The notes under the pieces were generated by a model that ran no database searches, was not told the DNA's origin, and saw only the letters and a list, made by a program, of their open reading frames with translations. A program made the translations under genes and the position numbers. From positions 124,001 to 188,000 of the forward strand of contig CAWHPS010000043.1 in assembly GCA_963831235.1 (NCBI GenBank): 64,000 bases of DNA, read 5' to 3'. This DNA comes from CAWHPS01 sp963831235 (lineage in GTDB: Bacteria; Fibrobacterota; OXYB2-FULL-49-7; JAEUSG01). Positions 17,991 through 27,878 of the stretch are shown piece after piece (within the stretch, counting starts at the first letter, position 1; each line of letters begins with the position of its first letter).

Positions 17991-20900
17991 TGCAGCTCCC
18001 CTGGAGTCAGGCCTTCGTGCAGGACTTTTCGTAAAAGAGAAAGCCCGGGATCGATCTCAAGCGCATTTTCAAGATAGGGCCTTACCATCTCCGTTGTACC
18101 AAGTTTAAGTGCTGCATCGTAAAGATTGAGGAGGGCATCCTGAGACAATGGATTAAGCGATACTGCGAGGCTAAAGAGACTGAACGCGTCTTCATATTCA
18201 GCCCTGTAGAATTGGATTATACCAAGGCCACAATATGCGTCGCTGTTTTTGCCGTTTTTATCGAGCGAATCGAGGAATTTAAGTGTAGCCTCGTTGAGTT
18301 TCAGATCGTCAAGAAGCGCCCTTCCCTCAAGATTGAGTTTATGCGACGGATCAATCTGTCCATAATGGTCTATGTCGTATATTTTGTCCCCTCTCATTTT
18401 GATCTGCGAAAGAATTTCAGTCGCATTTCGGAGGAGCGGGTTTTTGTCTATGGCCTTTTCCAATATCGGCTTAATCTCCGGCACTTTTTTAAGCTTAAGC
18501 GCCGCATCAAAAATGTTTACAAGACCATCTTCATAAACAGGACAGATTTCAAGTGCCTTTAAAAACAATGAATATGCTGAAGCAACATCATTTCGATACC
18601 AGTAAACCAGTCCGAGATTGTTTATTGCAACAAAATTGGATGAATCGTGTTTCAGGATTTCTTTGAATTGCGATTCAGCCTTGTCAAAAAGGCCTTCATT
18701 AATCATTTTTTCGCCCTGAATATTTAATTCACGGGCTGATATGATTTTTCCAAAATCGAGGTTACTTTCATTTCCTTTTTCCTCAATATTGAGTTTCGCC
18801 AGGTAGTTCCTTATGTCTTTAAGCAATGGGTCCTTTAAGAGCGCTTCTGAAAGTACACCTTTTGCTTCATCAATTCTTCCAAGCACCATTGCAGCATCAG
18901 AGAAATTATAAAGCGCATCAATATAAACAGGGTCCAAAGCCAGGGCTTTCCTGAAAAACCAGAAAGCCTCGTTTATTTTCCCCTTATACCAGGCACAAAG
19001 CCCCATGTTGTTGTAGGCAACTGAATTATCAGGGTCTTTCTCTATCAGCGAAGTTAAAAGCCCTATTGCTTCATCATATTTCGCTTCTGAAATAAGCGTA
19101 TTTGTTTCAGCAACAAGATTTTCCTCAAATTCATTTGTATGGAGCTCACCATTAGATATTTTTTCTTCTCTTAAACTTTTAAGTGTGGATAAACGATTCA
19201 AAGCTTCAGTATTGTCAGGTTTCAGGGCAATAAATTTTTCAAGGCAATCTACCTGCTTTTCATTATTGCCTTTTAACGCATAAAGGTCCGCAAGATTGAA
19301 TACAGAATCCTCAAAACCTGGATTAATCTTCAAGGCCTCTTCGAAGAATTTTTCAGCATCCCCAAGGTTGCCCTTATACCATGCAATTAATCCCAAATCA
19401 TTATACGCCTTGTAATTTTTCGGCTCCTTTTCGACAATTGCCATGAGCTTATGAATTGCCCCTATGAAATCCTTTTCCTCAATAAGTTTTTCCGCCTCAA
19501 TAAGGAGCCCTTCCATTCCATTCATTCTGCGGCTTTCAATTATTCCCTTGTCAATTTGAGTCCATTTTTCATTGAATATTTTCTGGTTTTTTTGCATCTG
19601 ATCGAACCAGTCAACGGATCCTTCGGCAAAACTTACGCCGCCAAAATGATGTATGAAACTATCACCTGCAACAAGAATCCTGTATCCTGCGCGCCTTATT
19701 CTGATGCAGTAATCATCATCCTCAAAATTCCCCTTTCCAAACCTTTCATCAAAATTCCCTGTCTTCTGCAACGCCTTTGCCTTGATGAGCATTGCAAAAC
19801 CAGCTATCCTGAACAATTCCCACCAGTTTCCGGAATTGGTTTTCATATAATTCTCGGCAAAGGAATGAAACTCTCGCATATTGGTGTATGTCACGCGCGC
19901 CTCGCGCTGGAGGCCGCTTACACTGTTGCTCATGGGGCCCACCATACCAATGTCAGGACTGCTTTCAGCGCATTGCACCATGTTTTCGAGCCAACCCTTG
20001 GCAACAATTATATCATTGTTCATGATTAAGAGATAATCACCAGTAGCCTCAAGTATTCCCTGGTTCCATCCTGCCGCAACACCTTTGTTTTCTTTGTTCA
20101 ATATAACTTTGGTAATATGACCGGCTTTTTCTTCAGAAACAAGCCACTCAGGTGTTTTATCTTTTGAACCATTATCAACTATGATTATTTCAAAAGGCAT
20201 TTCAGTGTTCTTATTTATGCTATCAATGCATTTGCATGTGTATTCAAGCTGATTGTAGGTCAGAATGATTATGGATACCTTATGGATTTTAACATCCTTC
20301 TTTGTACGCGGCGCAGCAATAAGCGTAAAAGCGTTTGTGAAAAAGTTCTGCCATTCATCATCCGTGTATTCAAGGCGTTTTAAGACAAGTCTACCCGCAC
20401 GCACAAGTTCCTCTTCGATAAGTTTGGATTTATTGCCGGATATCATGGTGCGGTTGATATTGGTTATTTCATACCCATTCCTTAACAGCAGATTTTCAGA
20501 TGTAACAAAGGTATATTCGTGTATGGTTTCACCAGCCATGGGGTGGAATGAATCGTATTTTCCAAGTGTGAGATCTTCGAGAAAATCAAGGGACTGGGCA
20601 TTCCTGAAGGTTATGGTCAGCGGCTTGCCAAGCCCTTTTTTTTCCTTAAGAAGCGCTTCGGGATTTTCCGTTGTGTTAAGGTTGACATTAAGCGCCACAT
20701 CATGGTCCATTTTTGATGTGAATCTTCTTGCCTGCCAGGACCCGTCAACAAGTTTTATTCCTTTATCGAACTCAGGGTCTGATTCTGATAGACATATACC
20801 AAGTTTTTTCAACATTTGAACATGTTCCTTTAACAGGTCATGATTATCTTCTTTTGTAAATATGTTGAGCATGTTATTTATCTGGATGCTGTCGATTCCG

Positions 20901-23403
20901 TTTTTAAGTACTGATATTGCCATGTCTTTCAAGTTGAACTTTCCATAAATCCCTGACATGATAATCCCGTTCTGAACATCAAGACTGAAATATTCATTAG
21001 CCTTCTCAAGTGCTTTAAGCGATCCCTCCCTGTCTCCATTATTTGCCAATAAATATGCTTTAAGGATGAGCATTTTATCATTCAAGCAATCATCAGATTT
21101 TATTTCATTAAGCATCTTAAGCGCATATTCGGAATTGTTTTCCCTTGTAGCCATATACGCAAGATGATAATATGCACATGCTGAAAGAGATTTGTCTGCG
21201 AATAAAAGGACCTCTTCATTCGATTTACCTGCATACTTAAGAACACCAGCCCTTATATTCAAAAGGCGCTCATAAGACATTCCAGGTGGCAGGCACCATA
21301 TAAGATCCTCAATAGATTCAAGCTGTTGGGTAGAGGATTCCTCTAAACATCTTTTAGCCTGTGCAAATTCACCGCGATCCTGCAGAATAACACCAAGCGA
21401 ATAATTGCCGATTTTGGAAAGCGAGCCTTGCTTGCTCTTAAGATACTTAAGTGCGGAATCAATATTTCCAGTACGATAGAGTAAGAGGCACTCTTTTTCC
21501 TCTTTATGCGAATGAGGGCTACCTGAAACAAGAACCTCCCTGGCCTTTTCAATATCCCCGCTAAAGAGCCTGACAAAAACCCAATCATCTGAGGTTAATC
21601 GCGCACGATTTTTATTGGGTTTTATATTGGATAATACTTCGCGCAAAAGCGCTTCCATCCTTTGTGCAGACAATGCATACGTGTACTTTTGTAAAATAAT
21701 TTCTCGTGCAGCATCGCCAATCGCTTTACTTTCAGCAGGATGTGACAGGTAATATTCAGCCTTTGTTTCAAGGTCCTTGTCATCCTTGTAAGAAACATAA
21801 TGCACGCCATCCTGAAAATCCTGAATAGGGCAATTGTCTTCAGGGAAACTTGTAAGAAGAAGTTTTCCTTGTCCCATAGCCTCATACGCCCGCATTGTAA
21901 TCCCCGGAGTCCGTCGGCAAGGGAGTTTACAACTATTTTGGAATTTGCAATCAGCTTTTTATAATCATTGCCATATACACCATTACCAACATAAACCTTG
22001 TAACGATCAGACAAACGCAAAAGCGCCATAAGCGCCTTGCCCCTTTCGTTATAAAGATATGTAATGAAGCTTCCTGCAAATGAAATATCAAAAACAGGTT
22101 TTGTTGTCCCGGGTGGAATTTCGGTTTCATCAAATGCATTGGTGTAAAAATGGCTGATATTTTCGAATCCCTGCTCTCTGAAATATCGATAAACATTATA
22201 TTCCGTGAAAATGGCATGATCAAAAAGCTTTAAAGCTTTTTCATGCATCGAAAAATTTATTGATGAAGCGGAAAAGATTCCGATTGTGGGTATTGGCACA
22301 TGAGACAGTGATTCTGATAACGAGAACATTGATGATTCAAACCAGATCAAAACATCATATTTAGCAAAACCACCGGCTTTTTCTATTGCAATAACAGCAT
22401 CCGAATCCTTTTTTTCAAGCGGAATATCAATTTTTTTACGCGGATCCGTTGAATAACCCACGGTTGTTATATGGCTTCTTTGTCTTAAGACAGGCTCCCA
22501 GCGCGCTGGAAGCGTTTCTTCAGAGTATGTATAGCAAAGAAGTATATTAAGTCTTTTTTCAGGCCCATTAATTGTTTCCTGAAGAACATTCTCGGATGGT
22601 TTGTACCAATCAATTCCCCACAGTTGCCCTGGATCAGGAACATTCTGCTTGCCATAATAACGCGCAAGCTTGCGATAAAGCATGTCCGTACTTTCCTGAA
22701 CAAGTTTTGAGGTGACTGCCTTGGGTTCTGTTGAAAAACTTTTCTGCATGTCATGGGCAATGAACGCATCTTTTGCAACAATTAGTTTGTAGCCGTTTAA
22801 TTTAAGCCTCCATGACAAATCCAGATCATCATTTCCAAGGAAAAGCCTTTCATCCAGAAAACCTATGTGGTTTAAAACCTCTCTTGATGTCATCAGGCAG
22901 AAACCTATCAGGATATTATTTTCGAAATACTGCCCGCTGTTATTCAAGACCCTTTCTGAAATCTCATTTTTATCGATTGGCTGGCTTGGGTGGATATTTA
23001 AATGGTTGAAAATGCTTTGGTAGCCAATGCAATTTGTCGAAAGCGGACCAACCGCACCAACATTCTTGATACGAATCATTTTATCGGCCATCCTATCAGC
23101 CCAGAGAGGATAAACAACCGTATCCGGGTTAAGGGAGATGATGAACCGTCCCTTTGCAATTCGTAAACCCTGGTTAACTGCGCGCGAAAACCCTTTATTG
23201 TCGCTGTTCTTTATCGTAATTATACCAGGGAATTGTGCGAGGATCTCTAGAGTATTGTCTTTTGAGGCATTATCAATAACAATTATCTCAAAATCGCGGG
23301 TGTTTTTTTCAATGCTTTTGATACATGTGCCTATTTCATGGCTTGAATTATAAGATACGATGATTATTGAATATCTGGGAGAGGTCTTTATGTCAGTACT
23401 CAT
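17987..23403 (-). pseudogene. Giant multi-domain glycosyltransferase (GT2-GT4-TPR-GT2-TPR), one base missing
   Basis: Two frames, 23403 to ~21905 and ~21905 to 17987, fuse into ~1805 aa if the G4 run (CCCC at 21902-21905 on plus) is G5; the join reads NSLADGLRG-ITMRAYEAMGQGK, in the middle of a conserved GT4 motif. Order: GT2 (YSIIIVSYNSS, SLNPDTVV, DLDLSW); CgeB/GT4-like domain (~300-540); TPR-like helices; second GT2 near the middle (HKVSIIILTYNQLEYT, IVDNGSKDKT, MNNDI, EDDDYCIRIRRAGY); then three or more TPR blocks, each with an AYNDLGL(I)AWYKG-like unit. It is coupled to the next GT by ATGA. Probably a cytoplasmic surface-glycan or protein-glycosylation enzyme with three catalytic units in one chain. 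Confidence 0.85.
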
Positions 23404-23422
23404 GTATATACTTATAAAAAAG

Positions 23423-23546
23423 GTAACTGTTCAGGCGTCTTCCCGGCCCCTCGATACACCAGCCGGTTGCCGAGTGTCCGCCGCAGGCGGATGTATCGAG
23501 GCACCCGGCTGGCACTCGGGGACCGGCAAGACGCCTGAACAGTTAC
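23423..23546. repeat. 124-bp nested palindrome with swapped inner modules
   Basis: Outer arms 23423-23450 and 23519-23546 are inverted repeats of 28 bp with about two mismatches (GTAACTGTTCAGGCGTCTT at the edges). Inside lie CCTCGATACA (23449-23458) with TGTATCGAGG (23492-23501), CCAGCCGG (23459-23466) with CCGGCTGG (23505-23512), CCGAGTG (23470-23476) with CACTCGG (23513-23519), and a TCCGCC-GCA-GGCGGA tip. The two arms carry the modules TCGATACA and GAGTG in opposite order around a shared CCAGCCGG core. It sits between merR (upstream) and the giant GT start. It could be a REP/MITE-like element or a structured RNA. Confidence 0.85.
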
Positions 23547-23663
23547 TAAAAAAGTAAGGTTGAGTATAAGGTTTTCATAGCAGCCTTTCGCAAAAGCACC
23601 TTATGCTCAACCCTGCATTACGTCAACTGCATTTTAAAGCCCCGACACCTGTTATCTTATGTC

Positions 23664-24047
23664 TTATGCAACAAGCTCTTTTGCTTCAGTCATTAAAGGT
23701 GAAAGTGTGGGTGCCATGTTCAGTTGTTCTTTAATGATATTAAGGATTCTCTGTGCAACCTCCTCTGGTGCGGCCTTGCTGTCTTGTGAGGCCGCAACAA
23801 TGGAGTTGTGTTTCAGTTCGAGGATCTTTTTGGCACCGGCAATGCTGTATCCTTCATTCTTAAGGAGACGCATGATGTCCCTTATTTTACGGACGTGGTC
23901 ATCCGTATAACGCCGTTGGTGCCCCACAGTACGGCCGGGATTAAGATATTCCTTGAACTCTTTTTCCCAATAGCGGATTGTGTGTGTCGGCACATTAAGA
24001 AAGCGGGACACATCCCCTATGCTTAGGAGCGTTTCGGTTTTGATCAT
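23664..24047 (-). CDS. MerR-family transcriptional regulator
   Basis: 127 aa. The winged HTH occupies residues ~7-75 (LLSIGDVSRFLNVPTHTIRY WEKEF, then QRRYTDDHVRKIRDIMRLLK). This is the CarA/LitR-like or HspR-like WEKEF type rather than the metal-sensing type: no C-terminal metal Cys pair is present. The last ~45 residues form a short helix that probably dimerises. The closest minus-strand genes are the glycosyltransferases 260 bases downstream, beyond the large palindrome. Its target is unknown; autoregulation is common in the family. Confidence 0.9.
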   Translation of the reverse strand: MIKTETLLSIGDVSRFLNVPTHTIRYWEKEFKEYLNPGRTVGHQRRYTDDHVRKIRDIMRLLKNEGYSIAGAKKILELKHNSIVAASQDSKAAPEEVAQRILNIIKEQLNMAPTLSPLMTEAKELVA

Positions 24048-24412
24048 ACTTTCCCCTTATTGTTGAATTAAACCTTTAATCATGTTTTATCTTCCAATAG
24101 GGAGCGTATGCAATCCGCATACCTTTTTTTTTTCAAGTGGTATTTATATGTCAAACATAGCCTTAAGAATCATGATAACTTTTCAAGTACAGGAAAAAAG
24201 TAATCCAGTGTGGTAAAAATTGCTTTAAATTTCCCTTGGAACTTGCTTGCATTTATTGGTTCTTATCCATGACATGCGTCCCACGTTTCATCAATAGGAT
24301 TGACGATATCCCAGATCTTCTGGGGTTGGGCTACTTCACAGACCATGTCCTGCATCTGGAAAAATAGTAATACATTGCTTATAATGGGCGATTATGTATA
24401 TTTTAGACCATT
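24048..24412. other. Intergenic region with one possible 30-aa ORF
   Basis: 365 bases between the divergent merR and ATPase genes. An AT-rich half lies next to merR. A possible small minus-strand ORF (24263-24355) reads MQDMVCEVAQPQKIWDIVNP and ten more residues, but it has no visible ribosome site and may be a chance frame or a gene fossil. No hairpin or operator is evident. Confidence 0.4.
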
Positions 24413-25669
24413 ATGAATCACGATATAGTGCTAAAACATAAAAGAGAGTTTGAGGATAAGCTAAAAGAGCCTTATATTACCCGTGTGCCTGATAACATTA
24501 ATATTGACAATGACCTTATTAAAGTAGTCTTGGGTCCCAGGCGATCCGGTAAATCCTTTTATGGCATCCATCTTGTTCGGTCTCTGGGAAGTTGCGGATA
24601 TCTAAATTTTGATGATGAACGGGTTTTGGCAATAAAAGAGTTTGATACGATATTGGACGCCATTGATTCGGTTTATAAAAATCCACGCTATCTTCTGTTG
24701 GACGAAATACAAAACATTGACAATTGGGAAATTATAGTTAATAGATTGCAGCGTGAGGGACGAAGGCTTATCATTACCGGAAGTAACGCGCATTTGTTAG
24801 GTTCGGAACTGACCACACATTTGACAGGACGCCATATTCCGATAATCATTTTTCCATTTTCCTACTCCGAGTATGACAAAGTCGTTGATGCCGGAACCTC
24901 ACCGACCTCGCTTGAACACGCCTCACATTTCCGCCAATATCTATCTACCGGCGGCTACCCTGAGCCGTTGCTGAAAAATATCAACAGGGACTCTTATCTT
25001 TCAGTTCTTTTGGAATCACTTCTCTATAAAGATATTGTAAAACGGCACAAGGTTCGATCACCGGAAGGTTTGGAGGATCTGGCCTATTATCTATTGTCCA
25101 ATACGGGAAGCGAATATTCGGGTAAGCGACTGGCGCAACTCACCCGTTGCAAGAGTGCGACAACGGTGGAGAAATATATCGGATATATGGAAGAAGCCTT
25201 TCTTTTTTTTACGCTCAGGAATTTTTCTTTTAAGGTGAGAGAGCAAGTCCGGGCAAACCGCAAGATTTACTGCATAGATAATGGCATTATCGCGGCTAAA
25301 GGATTTCAACCGGGTGCCGGAATCGGTAAAATGGCGGAAAATGCCGTTGCCATCCAGCTTCACCGGCATGAACTTGAGGGACGGCATAAAATATATTTTT
25401 GGAAAAACGCCCAACAGCAAGAGATCGATTTTGTGATATTCAATAACCGGAAGGTTGAACAGTTATTGCAAGTCGCCTGGAATATCGAAGATCCCAGAAC
25501 AAGGGAAAGGGAAATCCGGATCCTGGTTAAAGCCGCTGATGAACTGCATTGTGATAATTTGCTTGTTCTGACGGAAAACCGTGATGATGAAGAAACTGTG
25601 GAATGGTTCGGCTTCAAAGGGTTGGTGCGGTATAAACCCTTGTGGAAATGGATGTCAGAACAGGGTTAA
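24413..25669 (+). CDS. AAA_14/DUF4143-type ATPase
   Basis: 418 aa. Walker A GPRRSGKS at residues ~41-48, Walker B YLLLDEIQ at ~93-100, and the sensor motif RLIITGSN follow the AAA_14 pattern. The C-terminal half matches DUF4143: LLYKDIVKRHKVRSPEGLEDLAYYLLSNTG, YIGYMEEAFLFFTLRNFS, then the nuclease-like end FWKNAQQQEIDFVI (a PD-(D/E)xK-style E-x-D). These ATPases are common and frequently mobile; their role is poorly defined, with suggestions of DNA processing or defence. It is a single gene followed by a transposase in the opposite orientation. Confidence 0.88.
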   Translation: MNHDIVLKHKREFEDKLKEPYITRVPDNINIDNDLIKVVLGPRRSGKSFYGIHLVRSLGSCGYLNFDDERVLAIKEFDTILDAIDSVYKNPRYLLLDEIQNIDNWEIIVNRLQREGRRLIITGSNAHLLGSELTTHLTGRHIPIIIFPFSYSEYDKVVDAGTSPTSLEHASHFRQYLSTGGYPEPLLKNINRDSYLSVLLESLLYKDIVKRHKVRSPEGLEDLAYYLLSNTGSEYSGKRLAQLTRCKSATTVEKYIGYMEEAFLFFTLRNFSFKVREQVRANRKIYCIDNGIIAAKGFQPGAGIGKMAENAVAIQLHRHELEGRHKIYFWKNAQQQEIDFVIFNNRKVEQLLQVAWNIEDPRTREREIRILVKAADELHCDNLLVLTENRDDEETVEWFGFKGLVRYKPLWKWMSEQG

Positions 25670-25735
25670 TGTGTAAAACCGCTCTTACGAAAGAGTAATG
25701 GGCAGAACTTCAGTGCAAAAAGAAAATCAAAATGA

Positions 25736-26252
25736 AATTCCCCGCAGCAAGCTGCGAGGTATCAAAACAAAGAAAGCTGCTGGGCATCATGCAAACATTT
25801 ATACTCATTAGCAATTCCTTGGTTCTTTACATAATTCCGAACCGTTTCCTCATTTCCCTTGAAGCCTACCGAATTCACAAAGTAGCCGTCTGTCCAAAAT
25901 TCCCCACCCCACAAAACTTTTTTCACTTCAGGCACCCGAATAAACATCTCCCGTGCTGTCAGACTCTTTACAATCTGAATGATGCGAAAAGGGCTCATTC
26001 TTGGAACAGATTGCACCAGAAAATGTACATGATTCTTGTCCACCCCTATCTCAAGAAAATGAAACTCGTAACGCTTCTCTATCTCAAGACAAATATCTTT
26101 CAAGACCTTATCCGCATTTTCATCGAATACAACCCTCCGGTATTTTGCCGGACATACAAAATGGTATAGAAGAACGGAAACATTATGACGCTTGTGAACA
26201 TATTCGCTCATGCCCAATAAAATAATAAAGCCGCAGCAAGCTGCGGGGAATT
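25736..26252 (-). mobile_element. IS200/IS605-like or RAYT-type element with hairpin ends
   Basis: A tyrosine transposase gene lies between two GC-rich hairpins. The left end (25736-25756) is AATTCCCCGCAGC then AAGCTGCG. The right end (26231-26252) is CCGCAGCAAGCTGCGG then GGAATT. Each is a CGCAGC/GCTGCG hairpin, and the outer AATTCCCC parts are inverted relative to each other. Subterminal hairpins fit IS200/IS605; a transposase flanked by inverted small palindromes also fits a RAYT with its REPs. Confidence 0.75.
25762..26217 (-). CDS. Y1 tyrosine transposase (IS200/IS605 TnpA or REP-associated)
   Basis: 151 aa, the normal TnpA length. The HUH metal motif is H63-V-H65 in KNHVHFLVQS, and the nucleophile is probably Tyr129 in VRNYVKNQG. 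VKSLTAREMF and LWGGEFWTDGYFVNSVG match the family. It cuts single-stranded DNA at hairpin ends and forms a 5'-phosphotyrosine link. No TnpB or accessory gene is present. The gene looks intact and may be active. Confidence 0.92.
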   Translation of the reverse strand: MGMSEYVHKRHNVSVLLYHFVCPAKYRRVVFDENADKVLKDICLEIEKRYEFHFLEIGVDKNHVHFLVQSVPRMSPFRIIQIVKSLTAREMFIRVPEVKKVLWGGEFWTDGYFVNSVGFKGNEETVRNYVKNQGIANEYKCLHDAQQLSLF

Positions 26253-26310
26253 AACCCATCGTTATTAACTATTGCATTAAATCAAATTTGGTATTATATT
26301 ATTTACAATA

Positions 26311-26334
26311 TACCCGATTACCCGATTACCCGAT
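26311..26334. repeat. Three tandem copies of TACCCGAT
   Basis: Positions 26311-26318, 26319-26326 and 26327-26334 are identical octamers, followed by TATACC. They end 25 bases before the start of the HTH-receiver gene, covering its likely promoter, so they may be its operator. An 8-bp period is not a helical turn, so simple slippage repeat is the alternative. Confidence 0.7.
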
Positions 26335-26359
26335 TATACCATAAAAGGGTTAGGCAATT

Positions 26360-26941
26360 ATGAAAGAATACTATACAACAGGTGAAATAGCTAAGCTTAT
26401 TGGTATCTCTGAAAAAACTGCTAAAAATTATTGTACATCAGGCAAAATCATCTCTGAAAAGACACCCATTACAAATTACCGAAGAATACCCCACAAAAAC
26501 CTGGTAAACTTCCTTGAAGATAATGGGTTATCATTAGATGTATTCAAACATAGAAGGCCATTAAAGATTCTTATTGTTGATGATGATGAAGTCATTGTTA
26601 ATTTGCTTTCAGATGAGCTGAATGAAATTTCCGAGAATATTATTATTGAAACTGCTTTGGATGGATATGATGCCTGCATAAAAGCCGGTGTGCTTATTCC
26701 TGACCTTATTCTTTTGGACCTTAACATGCCAAGAGCTGATGGATTTGAGGTTTGCAGATCCATCCGTAACCACGAGGAAACTAAAAATGCGAAAATAATC
26801 ATTGAAACAGGTTTCCTTACAGAAGAAAACCAGCAACGGTTAAAGGAATTTAATCCAATAAGTATTTTTACGAAACCTTTTAATACACAGGAATTAATTG
26901 ATAAAATCAGGTCCTTAATTAAAGGACATATAAACCATTAA
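26360..26941 (+). CDS. HTH DNA-binding domain fused to a receiver domain
   Basis: 193 aa. Residues 1-55 are an excisionase/MerR-like helix-turn-helix (YYTTGEIAKLIGISEKTAKN, then ITNYRRIPHKNLVNFLEDNG). Residues ~67-190 are a complete receiver: acidic DDD at 74-76, phospho-acceptor Asp120 (LILLDLNMP), Thr in IETGF, and Lys in FTKPF. The HTH stands before the receiver, the reverse of the usual response-regulator order. No kinase gene is adjacent. It probably controls its own promoter (tandem octamers upstream) and the two short genes downstream. Confidence 0.88.
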   Translation: MKEYYTTGEIAKLIGISEKTAKNYCTSGKIISEKTPITNYRRIPHKNLVNFLEDNGLSLDVFKHRRPLKILIVDDDEVIVNLLSDELNEISENIIIETALDGYDACIKAGVLIPDLILLDLNMPRADGFEVCRSIRNHEETKNAKIIIETGFLTEENQQRLKEFNPISIFTKPFNTQELIDKIRSLIKGHINH

Positions 26942-26956
26942 CCAGGGGGAGTCTCT

Positions 26957-27151
26957 ATGGAAACACTTCAAAAAACCAAACGCGTGAAAAAATCAGCACA
27001 TCCGCTGCAACTGGATGATTACATTGTTGACATTAAAAACAGGGCTTACGAGGTATTCCTCGAAAGACAACAGAAAGGTTTGCAGGGTAATGAGATTTCT
27101 GATTGGGTAAAAGCGGAAACTGATATAAAGGCAAAGCATCAAATTGCTTGA
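26957..27151 (+). CDS. DUF2934-like small protein
   Basis: 64 aa, behind a good AGGGGGAG ribosome site, 15 bases after the HTH-receiver gene. The core RAYEVFLERQQKGLQGNEIS followed by DWVKAETDI matches the pattern of DUF2934 (R-A-Y-E ... DW-x-x-A-E), a small helical domain of unknown role. The basic start (KTKRVKKSAH) could contact nucleic acid. It probably shares a transcript with the flanking receiver genes. Confidence 0.75.
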   Translation: METLQKTKRVKKSAHPLQLDDYIVDIKNRAYEVFLERQQKGLQGNEISDWVKAETDIKAKHQIA

Positions 27152-27245
27152 TGATGGCAGCGATATTTCCGTGAATTTATTTGGTTTAGGTTTACATAAA
27201 GATTGAGGAGGCCTATTTGAACAGACCTTAACAACGGAAATTGAC

Positions 27246-27686
27246 ATGAATACTAAAATAGTCATCATTGATAATGTCCCTGCTCAGCAGAATTTGTTAG
27301 AGAATATGCTGAAGCAGATGGGCCATGAAAGTATTCTGAAATTCAGGACTGCCAAAGAAGCAATTCATGGGATTACGCAGGAAACAGATATTGGATTAAT
27401 TATAAGTGAATGGGATTTACCTGAAAAGTCAGGATTGGATTTTGTTAAGATTATCAAGTTAAATAGTAAATTAAATACAATTCCAGTTATATTAGCATTT
27501 AAAACAAAACCCAAAGAAGATATTCTCGAGGCATCCCAATCCGGGGTTGTTGGTTTTATTATAAAGCCATATAAACTTGCTATTTTAAAAAACAAAATCT
27601 CCGGTATTTTAAAGGCTGAAACAACACAGCCGGAATCCAAAGGAAAGATTCCGAGCATGGAAAATATCGATTTGACAGAGATATAG
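27246..27686 (+). CDS. Degenerate receiver-domain protein (phospho-Asp replaced by Glu)
   Basis: 146 aa, a single receiver domain plus a short tail with no output domain. Aligned with CheY, the acidic pair is reduced (VIIDN, D9-N10), the phospho-acceptor position is Glu55 (LIISEWDLP, against SDWNMP), and the Thr switch residue is Phe85 (VILAFKT). Lys107 (IIKPY) remains. It therefore cannot be phosphorylated in the usual way and may mimic an always-on state or bind partners independently of phosphate. It lies 95 bases after the DUF2934 gene; the ribosome site is weak. Confidence 0.85.
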   Translation: MNTKIVIIDNVPAQQNLLENMLKQMGHESILKFRTAKEAIHGITQETDIGLIISEWDLPEKSGLDFVKIIKLNSKLNTIPVILAFKTKPKEDILEASQSGVVGFIIKPYKLAILKNKISGILKAETTQPESKGKIPSMENIDLTEI

Positions 27687-27786
27687 TTGAATTAAAACCA
27701 TAAACCGGAATTATAACGATTTATTTTTAAAAATCAGCCTAAGAAGTTTTTTTAAATCCAAGTTGATACGATTCAGATCATCACGA

Positions 27787-27839
27787 CTACAAACGGCTAC
27801 AAATATTTTTTTGACTTTTTCCGGAAATAAATCTATATT
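27787..27839 (+). promoter_or_regulatory. Promoter and possible operator of the PUL regulator gene
   Basis: TTGACT (27811-27816), a 17-bp spacer and TATATT (27834-27839) form a good sigma-70-like promoter 40 bases before the GntR/LacI gene. Just upstream, CTACAAA occurs twice (27787-27793, 27797-27803), ten bases apart, i.e. one helical turn, and may bind a regulator. FCB-group promoters often differ from this consensus, so use in vivo is not certain. Confidence 0.55.
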
Positions 27840-27878
27840 AAAGTAGGCAGCTTGGTGGGTTGATATATGGGAGAATAA

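Noticed and set aside
26311..26334. Tandem octamers as a CRISPR array
   Set aside because: The repeats are 8 bp and directly joined without spacers, and no cas gene is near.
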